Both the position numbers and the translations under genes were made by a program. From Deltaproteobacteria bacterium RBG_13_61_14 (lineage in GTDB: Bacteria > RBG-13-61-14), in contig MGQK01000100.1 in NCBI GenBank assembly GCA_001797815.1, positions 6,880 through 30,771 of the forward strand: a DNA stretch of 23,892 nt, read 5' to 3'. Shown piece after piece: positions 1-6,557 of this stretch. Under the pieces are notes generated by a model that was given only the letters and a program-made list of their open reading frames with translations, searched no databases and had not been told where the DNA came from. Every line of letters starts with the position of its first letter. Position 1 is the stretch's first letter.

Positions 1-844
1 CGGTGACCATACCCACGCGCGAATGCCGCTCGAACTCGCTAAAGACGCCTTTCTTGAACTCTTCGATCCGGTCGGGATCCAGCGGGTCGGGAAGCACGAT
101 GTAGCCGCGCTTTTTCAGGAGCTGGGCTTTTTCCAGGCTTTTGATTTTCACCTCGCCCCCGATGTCCTTGGCGCCCTGGCCCCATTTCAGCTCCACGATC
201 TTCACACCCAGTTTATCGAGGGCGTATTCCTGGGCGCTCAGACGGGTATCTTCCACGTTGGCCTGCACCACAATCCCGCCATAGCCATTCTTTTGCCATT
301 CTTGATAGAGTTTCACCCGGCGTTTAAGCTCGGGCGATTCCGTCACCCGGCCGTTCTTGATCTTGGCGTTTTCGTCCATGCCACAGACGTTCTCGCCGAT
401 GGTAAGGATGACCCCGCTCATGGCCGCGCCGATGGCCAGGCCTTCCCAGTTGATGGCGGCCACGTTGGTGGATCCGAGACCGCCGATGATAAAGGGCAAG
501 AGCAGCTTAATGCCCTGGTCGCGGCCCAGCCGGGCCTCCAGGTTGACATTGGGGAAAATGGCCTTGTCCGAATCTTGTTCAATGCCCACCGCGCCGACCG
601 CGGTCCCCATGATGTTGAAATGGGAAAGGTCCACCGGGTAATCCTTCTGGGAGGCCATACTGGAAATGCCGAAGGGCTGGGGGTAAATCACCTCGTGGCC
701 GCGGTAAGCGCTCTTCCCGATCTCGCACATCCCGATGCAGCCGTCCACGCAGCTCACGCACATGCCGCTGATCGGGCTCCAGTCCCCGCCGGTCCGATTC
801 TTGGTCAAGGTCGCGGCGGTCGCATTATACCTTGTTAAAGTCAT
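1..844 (-). CDS. FMN-binding glutamate-synthase-domain protein (GltB central-domain type), 3' end outside window
   Basis: The frame is open from the ATG at 844 to the window edge, giving the first 281 residues. AAAGGAG (858-852) lies 7 nt before the start. The protein has an N-terminal C-x2-C-x3-C-x3-C motif (C29, C32, C36, C40), likely for an Fe-S cluster, then a barrel resembling the FMN domain of glutamate synthase. Glycine-rich stretches such as IGGLGSTN, VVQANVED and KWGQGAKDIGGE are near the family's substrate/FMN loop (QGAKPG-like in GltB). The glutaminase and GXGXG domains of full GltB are not seen in this part. In the family the FMN barrel reduces an imine to glutamate with electrons from Fe-S clusters or ferredoxin; the substrate here is unknown. 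It is the last visible gene of the NuoE/F/G-like operon, 86 bp after the preceding stop, so the NADH module may feed it. Family confident, reaction inferred. Confidence 0.8.
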   Translation of the reverse strand, partial: MTLTRYNATAATLTKNRTGGDWSPISGMCVSCVDGCIGMCEIGKSAYRGHEVIYPQPFGISSMASQKDYPVDLSHFNIMGTAVGAVGIEQDSDKAIFPNVNLEARLGRDQGIKLLLPFIIGGLGSTNVAAINWEGLAIGAAMSGVILTIGENVCGMDENAKIKNGRVTESPELKRRVKLYQEWQKNGYGGIVVQANVEDTRLSAQEYALDKLGVKIVELKWGQGAKDIGGEVKIKSLEKAQLLKKRGYIVLPDPLDPDRIEEFKKGVFSEFERHSRVGMVT

Positions 845-890
845 CCTCGGGCTCCTTTCATCTCCTGAATATCTCCAACTTCACACCCTC

Positions 891-915
891 CCCTCTCCCC
901 CGCTGGGGGAGAGGG
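891..915. repeat. REP-like palindrome between two operon genes
   Basis: An 11-bp perfect stem (CCCTCTCCCCC / GGGGGAGAGGG) encloses the 3-nt loop GCT. It lies between the 2Fe-2S protein gene and the FMN-domain gene, both on the minus strand. The same C/G-rich core recurs at 8681-8699 and 23832-23875, so it is a dispersed intergenic repeat. In mRNA it could protect the upstream message or lower read-through; no T-run follows on the minus strand, so it is not a classical terminator. Confidence 0.7.
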
Positions 916-930
916 TTTGTAATGCGAATC

Positions 931-1599
931 TCAATAATAAACTTTATGGCCGGCCGCGCCCACGCTTTGCGAGCAGTTCACGCAAACCGGGCAGGTCTCC
1001 ACCGGAAACACATTCTGGCAGCCGCCGCACAGGCCATTGACCAGGCGGTCGGCCGTGCAGGCCCGCTCGCAGACCGGGCAGATCCATTCGCAGCCGCCGC
1101 AGTTGCGGCACTCCTCCGGGGTGACGCTGAAAGCGGTGGCCACCTGTCGGCCGGTGCCCCGGCCGACAAATCCGATCCCTCCGGACTGCATCTGCTCCTT
1201 GCAATAGCGCACGCACAGCCCGCAGAGGATGCAATTCTTATCCTTGATCTGGAACCGGACCCGATTGACCCCGAAATTGGCGGCCAGGTCTTGCAGGGTC
1301 TTGGAACTGGGGCAGGAGGCCAATAAAAGCTCGATGATCACTTTGCGGGTGGCTTTGACCCGGGCGGAGTTGGTGAAGATCACCTGGCCTTCAGCCGCGG
1401 GCAAGGTGCAGGACGCTTCCAGGGACGAGCGCTTCCCCTTGGCCACCTCCACCAGGCAAACCCTGCAGGCCCCGTAGGGACTCAGTCCGGGGTGGTGGCA
1501 AAGCGTGGGGATCACGATGCCCAGGTCCCGGGCGGCCTCGACCACGGTGGTCCCCTCGGGCACGCGGGTTGGAATTCCGTCAATCGTCAGCTCAACCAT
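931..1599 (-). CDS. NuoG/HndD N-terminal-like [2Fe-2S]/[4Fe-4S] electron-transfer protein with Cys-rich tail
   Basis: This 222-residue protein starts with a plant-ferredoxin-type [2Fe-2S] domain (C34, C45, C48, C64), as at the N-terminus of NuoG and of the HndD/HydA FeFe-hydrogenase subunits. Two C-x2-C-x2-C-x3-C sites follow (C123-C133 and C164-C174), predicted to bind [4Fe-4S] clusters. The chain stops before any molybdopterin or H-cluster domain, so it is an electron wire rather than a catalytic subunit. The tail carries seven more cysteines (C177, C181, C191, C194, C203, C206, C209) in zinc-ribbon-like CxxC pairs, for 20 cysteines in all. It follows the NuoF-like gene by 12 nt and should be the third subunit of that NADH module. 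Domain assignment is seen in sequence; subunit role is inferred. Confidence 0.85.
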   Translation of the reverse strand: MVELTIDGIPTRVPEGTTVVEAARDLGIVIPTLCHHPGLSPYGACRVCLVEVAKGKRSSLEASCTLPAAEGQVIFTNSARVKATRKVIIELLLASCPSSKTLQDLAANFGVNRVRFQIKDKNCILCGLCVRYCKEQMQSGGIGFVGRGTGRQVATAFSVTPEECRNCGGCEWICPVCERACTADRLVNGLCGGCQNVFPVETCPVCVNCSQSVGAAGHKVYY

Positions 1600-1611
1600 A
1601 CTTGTTCCTCG

Positions 1612-3471
1612 CTAGGCGACCAGCACCGCATCAAACTTGCAGTTGTCGCGGCACAGCCCGCACTGGATACATTTCTGCTGGTCAATCCGGTGCGGCGCTT
1701 TCTTTTCGCCCCAGATGGCCTCTTCCGGACAATTGCGGGCGCAGACCCCGCACCCGTTGCAAAGGCCGGGATCAATGCTGAACGTGATCAGCGCCTTGCA
1801 GACCCCGGCCGGACAGCGCCGCTCCCGGATGTGGGCCTCGTATTCCTCGCGGAAATACTTGATGGTGGAAAGCACCGGATTGGGAGCGGTCCCGCCCAGG
1901 GCGCAGAGCGAGGCCTCTTTGACCACTGCGCCCAGCTCTTCCAGGAGCTCGATATCTCCGGCTTTGCCCTCTCCGGCGGTGATGCCGGTGAGAAGGTCCA
2001 GCATGCGGTCCAGGCCTTCCCGGCAGGGCACGCATTTGCCGCAGGATTCTTCGGTCAAGAACTTGATGAAATAGCGGGCCAAGTCCACCATGCAGGTGGA
2101 CTCGTCCATCACGATCATGCCGCCCGAGCCCATCATCGAACCGACTTCGGTGAGCCGGTCAAAATCCACCGGCAGATCCAGCAGGCTCTCGGGGATGCAG
2201 CCGCCCGAAGGACCGCCGGTCTGGACCGCCTTGAATTTTTTGCCGCCCGGGATCCCGCCGCCGATGCCGTAAACGATTTCCCGCAGCGGGATTCCCATCG
2301 GCACTTCCACCAGCCCGGTGTTGTTGATCTTGCCGACCAGGGAAAAGATCTTGGTCCCCTTGCTCCCCTTGGTCCCGATCCGGGAATACCACTTCGCGCC
2401 CCGGGTAATAATCAGCGGCACGTTGGCCCAGGTCTCGACGTTGTTGAGGTTGGAGGGCTGGCCGTTCAAACCGCTGACCACGGTGTGGATATGCTTGGGA
2501 CGCGGTTCCCCGATCTTGCCTTCCAGGGACGCCATCAGCGCGGTGGACTCGCCGCAGACAAACGCGCCGCCCCCGCGGGAAATCTTGACGTCAAAGTCAA
2601 AACCCGATCCCAGGATGTTGCGGCCCAACAGGCCGGACTGTCGGGCCTGCCTCAGGGCAATTCCCAGATTCTTCACGGCCAGGGGATATTCGTGCCGCAC
2701 GTAAACATAACCCTCGTGACTGCCGATGGCATAAGCGCCGATGATCATTCCCTCAAGCACGCTGTGCGGATTGCCTTCCAACAATCCTCGATCCATATAG
2801 GCGCCGGGATCGCCCTCATCGGCGTTGCAAATGACATAGCGAGTCCCGTTGCGGGAAGGGGCATTGCGACATGATTCCCATTTGCGGCCGGTGGGGAAGC
2901 CGCCTCCGCCGCGGCCGCGCAGACCGGAAAGCTTAACCTCTTCGATGATTTTTACGGGCTTCATCTTGAAAAGAGCCTTGGCCAAAGCGGAGTAGCCTCC
3001 AATCGCCAAATAGTCCTCGATGCGATGGGGGTCAATCAGGCCATTATTTCCAAAGACCGGCCGTTTCTGTTTTTTGTAGAAGGGGATCTCGGATTCGCGC
3101 TTGATTTTTTTTCCGGTAACCGGGTCGGAATACAAAAGCCTTTGGACGACTTTCTTTTTGACGACGGACTCGGCCAGGATTTCCGGGACGTCCTTGGGGG
3201 CCACGCGCTCATACAGGATGCCTTCCGGGCGAATGACCACCAGGGTGGCGCGCTCGCAGAAGCCCTGACAACCCGTCAGTTTGAACTCCACCTTGCCGCT
3301 TAACCTTTTGCGTTTTACTTCCCGAGCAAATGCCTGATAGACCGCCTCGCATCCGCAGGCCAGGCACCCGGGTCCCCCGCAAATCGCCACCGAAGGCTTC
3401 CCCGACTTTCGCCGTCCGGCCAGCCGGTCTTGCAGTCTTTTCAACTCAAGCGGAGACTTTAATTTTTTCAT
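1612..3471 (-). CDS. NuoF/HndC-like NADH-binding flavoprotein with extra ferredoxin domain
   Basis: The 619-residue chain from the ATG at 3471 has four parts. An N-terminal thioredoxin-like [2Fe-2S] region has C31, C36, C39, C41 and GCQGFC (C68, C72). The 51-kDa core has the glycine-rich GLRGRGGGGF (183-192) and NADEGDPGAY (216-225) motifs that bind NADH and FMN. An ESCGKCVPC motif (C477, C480, C483) plus C523 binds the N3-type [4Fe-4S] cluster. Two C-terminal ferredoxin sites lie at C571-C581 and C601-C611. This layout is typical of HndC/HydB of soluble bifurcating complexes and is longer than respiratory NuoF. The start at 3471 was preferred to 3531 because family similarity begins there and GAAGAGAG lies just upstream; it overlaps the NuoE-like gene by 26 nt. 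Role: NADH/NAD+ exchange with ferredoxin-like clusters. Confidence 0.9.
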   Translation of the reverse strand: MKKLKSPLELKRLQDRLAGRRKSGKPSVAICGGPGCLACGCEAVYQAFAREVKRKRLSGKVEFKLTGCQGFCERATLVVIRPEGILYERVAPKDVPEILAESVVKKKVVQRLLYSDPVTGKKIKRESEIPFYKKQKRPVFGNNGLIDPHRIEDYLAIGGYSALAKALFKMKPVKIIEEVKLSGLRGRGGGGFPTGRKWESCRNAPSRNGTRYVICNADEGDPGAYMDRGLLEGNPHSVLEGMIIGAYAIGSHEGYVYVRHEYPLAVKNLGIALRQARQSGLLGRNILGSGFDFDVKISRGGGAFVCGESTALMASLEGKIGEPRPKHIHTVVSGLNGQPSNLNNVETWANVPLIITRGAKWYSRIGTKGSKGTKIFSLVGKINNTGLVEVPMGIPLREIVYGIGGGIPGGKKFKAVQTGGPSGGCIPESLLDLPVDFDRLTEVGSMMGSGGMIVMDESTCMVDLARYFIKFLTEESCGKCVPCREGLDRMLDLLTGITAGEGKAGDIELLEELGAVVKEASLCALGGTAPNPVLSTIKYFREEYEAHIRERRCPAGVCKALITFSIDPGLCNGCGVCARNCPEEAIWGEKKAPHRIDQQKCIQCGLCRDNCKFDAVLVA

Positions 3472-3967
3472 CTCTCTTCGGCCTCGAGAATTTCTTGTAG
3501 CCAGCCAGCATCTTTTTGACTTTCCCGACATTCATTTGCCCGTAATATTTTTCATCCACCATCACAATCGGGCCCAAAGCGCACGTGCCCAGGCAGTTGA
3601 CGGTTTCCAGGGTAAACTCGAAATTCGGGGTGGTCTCGCCTTTGGCAACGCCCAGATGCCTTTCCACTTCAGCGAGAACCGCGGGCGCCCGGCGCACATG
3701 GCAGGCGGTGCCCAGGCAGACATGAACCAGGTGCTTGCCCCGGGGCTTGAGGCTGAAAGCCTTGAAAAAGGTGGCCACGCCGTAGACCTGGACCAGGGGC
3801 AGTCCCAGGTTCTTGGCGACCCGGCGCAGCGCCTTCTCCGGGAGGTAATGATATTCGGCTTGAACGTCCTGGAGGATGGAGATCAGCGAGTCTTTGCCGC
3901 CGCCGTTGCTCTGAATGATGCTCTCCACGCACGCGCAATTCTTATCCACTCTTCGCAGCGCACCCAT
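3446..3967 (-). CDS. NuoE/HndA-like thioredoxin-fold [2Fe-2S] subunit
   Basis: A 173-residue protein of the 24-kDa subunit family. The N-terminal helical region (about 25-75) contains the family stretch around YHYLPEKALRRVAK and VYGVATFFKAF. A thioredoxin fold follows with the four [2Fe-2S] ligands in the standard C-x4-C...C-x3-C order (C84, C89, C125, C129: CLGTAC and CLGTC). Length is normal for the family, with a short basic C-terminal tail (161-173). GGAAAGGA lies upstream of the ATG at 3967. In this family NuoE passes electrons between the NuoF flavin and the rest of the complex. It precedes and overlaps the NuoF-like gene, the usual EF order, and follows the two small paralogs. Confidence 0.92.
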   Translation of the reverse strand: MGALRRVDKNCACVESIIQSNGGGKDSLISILQDVQAEYHYLPEKALRRVAKNLGLPLVQVYGVATFFKAFSLKPRGKHLVHVCLGTACHVRRAPAVLAEVERHLGVAKGETTPNFEFTLETVNCLGTCALGPIVMVDEKYYGQMNVGKVKKMLAGYKKFSRPKRDEKIKVSA

Positions 3968-3986
3968 AGTTCCAGTCCTTTCCGGT

Positions 3987-4292
3987 TTATTTGCCTTCGC
4001 AAAACCTTTTGGCGTAGTCGAGGTAATGCTTGAGCAGCCACATCTTTTCCAAAAATTCCGGCCAGCCGCACTGGGGTTGGAAGCCCTTCGCGGCCGGGGG
4101 CGTCACCAGGTAACCGTGGGTGACGGTGCCCTGCATCTCGTCCCAGAGCTCGCCCCAGGTATCCAAGGCATCTTGCAAGACCGAACCCGTGACGTTGCGA
4201 AAATGCCGGAGCTTGTCTTCGGGCAGGACTACTTGATAGGTGTGCTCCGGATCTTCCCCCGTGTTCGAGATCACTCGAAATTCCCTGGTCAT
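3987..4292 (-). CDS. small hypothetical protein, paralog B of a tandem pair
   Basis: I do not recognise this 101-residue protein. It is soluble, with no signal peptide or membrane segment. It shares with its upstream neighbour an SVLxDALxxW segment (37-46) and a C-terminal helical block CGWxEFxEKxxLLxHYLxYxKRxCEG (75-100), where 18 of 26 positions are identical. Conserved cysteines are C75 and C98. Its start overlaps the stop of paralog A as ATGA (4292-4289), so the two are translationally coupled, and GAGAGG precedes the start. It ends 19 nt before the NuoE-like gene. A heteromeric accessory, scaffold or redox-sensing role with the NADH module is possible but unproven. Confidence 0.8.
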   Translation of the reverse strand: MTREFRVISNTGEDPEHTYQVVLPEDKLRHFRNVTGSVLQDALDTWGELWDEMQGTVTHGYLVTPPAAKGFQPQCGWPEFLEKMWLLKHYLDYAKRFCEGK

Positions 4293-4642
4293 GGCTCAAC
4301 CTCTCTTTCCTCTCGAGCGGAGTCATCCACCGACCCTTCGCACAAGCGTTTGCTGTATTCGAGGTAGTGACCCAGGAGGTGGAGCTTTTCCCGGAATTCC
4401 TGCCACCCGCAACTGGGCAGCGGCCGCGAAGGGGCTTCCTTCCCGTCAATGATTTCCAGGCAGGTTCGGGGATCTTGGCAAGCGTCCTGCATCTCCAGCC
4501 AGACTTTGAGCGCGTCCTTCAACACGCTGGCCGCCACCCCGCGATAGTGGTTAAGTCGGGAATTGACGCGCAGAATCTCCCGGCGGATGTGCTCATCGTG
4601 GCTGCTCTGGGCCTCGGCTGTGGCTTTTTTTCGCTCTTCCAT
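4289..4642 (-). CDS. small hypothetical protein, paralog A; first gene of the NADH/Fe-S operon
   Basis: A 117-residue protein of unknown function. The N-terminus (1-35) is charged and helical, with no export signal. SVLKDALKVW (39-48) and CGWQEFREKLHLL (78-90) match paralog B, and the final 14 residues are acidic. It has two cysteines more than paralog B (C55, C61) besides the shared C78 and C101. GAGGGA lies 6 nt before the ATG at 4642. It is the first gene downstream of the σ54 promoter at 4748-4733, with a leader of about 80 nt. Tandem duplication followed by divergence is the simplest origin. The gene order ties it to the NuoEFG-like trio. Confidence 0.8.
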   Translation of the reverse strand: MEERKKATAEAQSSHDEHIRREILRVNSRLNHYRGVAASVLKDALKVWLEMQDACQDPRTCLEIIDGKEAPSRPLPSCGWQEFREKLHLLGHYLEYSKRLCEGSVDDSAREEREVEP

Positions 4643-4732
4643 CTCGCATCCCTCATCGGACCGGGAAAACCGAAAATTTCAATCCCGCTGAAACAATTCT
4701 GAATTTCAGAAGAGATTTGCGAGAGATGGAAC

Positions 4733-4748
4733 AGCAAAGGATATGCCA
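4733..4748 (-). promoter_or_regulatory. σ54 (-24/-12) promoter for the small paralog-NuoEFG-like operon
   Basis: Read on the minus strand this is TGGCATATCCTTTGCT, matching the σ54 consensus TGGCAY-N5-TTGCW with exact GG-N10-GC spacing. Transcription should start near 4722, about 80 nt before the first ATG at 4642. An NtrC-family σ54 activator is encoded directly upstream, and enhancer-like inverted repeats lie about 210-240 bp up. A second promoter at 22224-22239 has the same TGGCAT-N5-TTGCT form. Confidence 0.75.
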
Positions 4749-4928
4749 TTAAGAATTTAAGCCAGGATTCAAATGGTAACTAATGGATATTAAAAAGAAA
4801 AAATACTTGGGATGGGGCCAGTTCAAAATCATATAAGCTGGGATAAATGGTCGTTAAGAAGCAGTCGTAGAATCATTCAGGTTTCTAAAAATACAGGAAA
4901 CTTATTGAAATTATTATTTATTTATCGC
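4749..4928. other. AT-rich intergenic DNA
   Basis: This stretch, part of the 456-bp gap between the operon start and ntrC, is much richer in A and T than its surroundings. It holds no convincing ORF. It lies between the σ54 promoter and the enhancer-like repeats, where DNA bending (for example by IHF) would be expected, but I cannot point to a clear IHF site. Confidence 0.5.
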
Positions 4929-4947
4929 CTGTTCAGGTATTGAACAG
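4929..4947. promoter_or_regulatory. inverted repeat, candidate NtrC-type enhancer site 1
   Basis: CTGTTCA-N5-TGAACAG is a perfect 7-bp inverted repeat centred at 4938, about 216 bp upstream of the predicted σ54 transcription start. Size, symmetry and distance suit a dimeric bacterial enhancer-binding protein. It could instead be a hairpin at the 3' end of ntrC mRNA, but no T-run follows. Confidence 0.5.
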
Positions 4948-4952
4948 CGGTG

Positions 4953-4967
4953 GTGCTGATCCAGCAC
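4953..4967. promoter_or_regulatory. inverted repeat, candidate enhancer site 2
   Basis: GTGCTG-N3-CAGCAC is a perfect 6-bp inverted repeat centred at 4960, 22 bp (about two helix turns) from the centre of the first repeat. Two sites in phase are common for NtrC-family activators. The half-site differs from that of the first repeat, so both binding the same protein is uncertain. The MITE-like element begins 4 bp further on. Confidence 0.4.
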
Positions 4968-4970
4968 TAA

Positions 4971-5100
4971 GAAACTATCTCAAAACCCCTGTTTTTTTGT
5001 CATGATACAAAATGCCTAATTTGATCCGCCATAAAATCAAGGGCACAGTGTAGGGGCGACCGGCCGGTCGCCCCTACCTTCCCGGTTTTGAGATAGTCTC
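4971..5100. mobile_element. 130-bp MITE-like element with 17-bp terminal inverted repeats and TAA duplication
   Basis: The left end GAAACTATCTCAAAACC and the reverse complement of the right end (GAGACTATCTCAAAACC) match at 16 of 17 bases. TAA is directly repeated at 4968-4970 and 5101-5103, as expected of a target-site duplication. There is no ORF inside. A 28-bp perfect palindrome (5050-5077, arms starting GTAGGGGCGACC) lies in the right half. It is non-autonomous; the transposase would be elsewhere. It abuts the ntrC stop codon: the TAG at 5102-5100 uses TA from the duplication and the terminal base of the element. Confidence 0.75.
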
Positions 5101-6557
5101 TAAAGGGTGGGTTTTTCATTGGGAGGAACTTGGAGATTGTATTTTTTCATTCGGTGGCGCAAGGTGTTTCGGCTGATGCCGAGCGCCTGGGCGGTCTTGA
5201 CCTGGTTATTGCCGCATTCCTGGAGCACTCTCCCGATCAGCACCTCTTCGACCAGCTCGATCATGTTGGCATGAACCTTTTGGCGGGAAAGCCGCAGGAT
5301 TTGAGGAATCAGATCCTCCAACTGGTCCCTGACGAGTTGCGCGATTTGCTCCCGATTCCGGGCTTGCCCCACTTCCTCTTTACCGCCTTCGAGCCTGACA
5401 TGCTCTTCCTGAATGACATCTCCGGCGCACAACAGCACCGCCCGCCGGATGCAGTTCTCCAGCTCCCGGACGTTCCCCGGCCAGGAATAGGATTGCAGCC
5501 GCTGCATCGCGGGGTCGGCCACGTACCGAATCGGCTTGCGGTATTCTTCACTGAACCGCCCCGTGAAATATTCCACCAGTTTGGGGATATCGTCGAGACG
5601 CTTGCGCAGCGGGGGAAGCGGGATGGAAATGATTTTCAATCGCCAGTAAAGGTCTTCCCGGAACTTGCCTTGCTCCACGGCTTTTTCCAGGTTCTGGTTG
5701 GTGGCGGCCAAAAGCCTCACGTCCACCTTGATGGTCTCTTTGCCTCCCAGCCTTTCAAACTCGCCCTCTTGCAGCATGCGCAGCACCTTGGCCTGGGTGG
5801 AAAGGGACATGTCGCCGATCTCATCAAAGAACAAGGTGCCGCCGTCGCACCGCTCGAACTTTCCGAGCTGGGTCCGCTCCGCCCCGGTAAAGGCGCCGCG
5901 CTCATATCCGAACAACTCGCTTTCAAACAGGGTATCCGGGATGGCGGCGCAATTCACGGTCAGAAAGGGTTTCTGAGTGCGAAGACTGTGATGGTAGATG
6001 GCCCGGGCCACCAGCTCTTTCCCGGTCCCGCTTTCCCCGGTAATCAACACGGTCACGTCTTTTTCCGCCACCTGCCCGATCAGCTTATACACCTCCTGCA
6101 TGCTCTTGTGGCTGCCCACGATTTTCACCGTTCCTTTTGCCGTAGCGGGGGCTTTCTCCTTCGCGCTTCCGAAACTGACTACTTCCTTCATCAGGCGGTT
6201 AACTTCCAGCGCGTCCAGGACGATCCGCTTCAACTCCTCCCGGTCAAACGGCTTGAGCAAGTAGTCGTAAGCCCCCAGTTTCATGGCTTCAATCGCGGTT
6301 TCGGTGGTGCCGTAGGCGGTCATGATAATGATCGGGGTCTTGACCTGGGTTTGGCGGATCTCCCGGAGCGTGTCGAGCCCGCTCAACCCGGGCATTTTGT
6401 AATCGAGCAGGATGAGGTCCAAGGCTTCCAGGGCCAGCAGTTCGAGCGCCGAGCGGCCATCGGTGCAGACGCTGACCTCGAAGCCCTGTTTGGAGAAGAA
6501 ACGACGGAGGAAGTGGATCAGCCCCTCGTCGTCGTCAACAATTAGGATCTTTTCCAT
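5100..6557 (-). CDS. NtrC-family σ54-dependent response regulator
   Basis: The 485-residue protein from the ATG at 6557 (MEKILIVDDD) has three domains. A receiver domain spans about 1-120 with acidic pocket D8-D10, phospho-acceptor D52 and K102. An AAA+ σ54-activation domain has Walker A GESGTGKE, the σ54-contacting loop GAFTGA and Walker B GTLFFDEIG. The C-terminal Fis-type helix-turn-helix includes GNNQVKTAQALGISRNTLRHR. A longer frame to 6650 exists but only adds residues that belong to the kinase gene in another frame. The start overlaps the end of the kinase gene by 23 nt, so the pair is co-expressed. The preserved GAFTGA means it should activate σ54 promoters, and the nearest is at 4748-4733, driving the next operon on the same strand. 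Length is normal for the AtoC/NtrC/ZraR group; the exact signal is unknown. Confidence 0.93.
   Translation of the reverse strand: MEKILIVDDDEGLIHFLRRFFSKQGFEVSVCTDGRSALELLALEALDLILLDYKMPGLSGLDTLREIRQTQVKTPIIIMTAYGTTETAIEAMKLGAYDYLLKPFDREELKRIVLDALEVNRLMKEVVSFGSAKEKAPATAKGTVKIVGSHKSMQEVYKLIGQVAEKDVTVLITGESGTGKELVARAIYHHSLRTQKPFLTVNCAAIPDTLFESELFGYERGAFTGAERTQLGKFERCDGGTLFFDEIGDMSLSTQAKVLRMLQEGEFERLGGKETIKVDVRLLAATNQNLEKAVEQGKFREDLYWRLKIISIPLPPLRKRLDDIPKLVEYFTGRFSEEYRKPIRYVADPAMQRLQSYSWPGNVRELENCIRRAVLLCAGDVIQEEHVRLEGGKEEVGQARNREQIAQLVRDQLEDLIPQILRLSRQKVHANMIELVEEVLIGRVLQECGNNQVKTAQALGISRNTLRHRMKKYNLQVPPNEKPTL

Noticed and set aside
1492-2874. Plus-strand 460-residue frame opposite the NuoF-like gene
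   Set aside because: Antisense shadow; the minus strand has all the NADH/FMN and Fe-S motifs.
4929-4947. LexA (SOS) box reading of CTGT...ACAG
   Set aside because: The spacing between CTGT and ACAG is 11 bp rather than the 8 of the classical E. coli box, and the neighbouring genes are not DNA-repair genes; enhancer site is a better fit.
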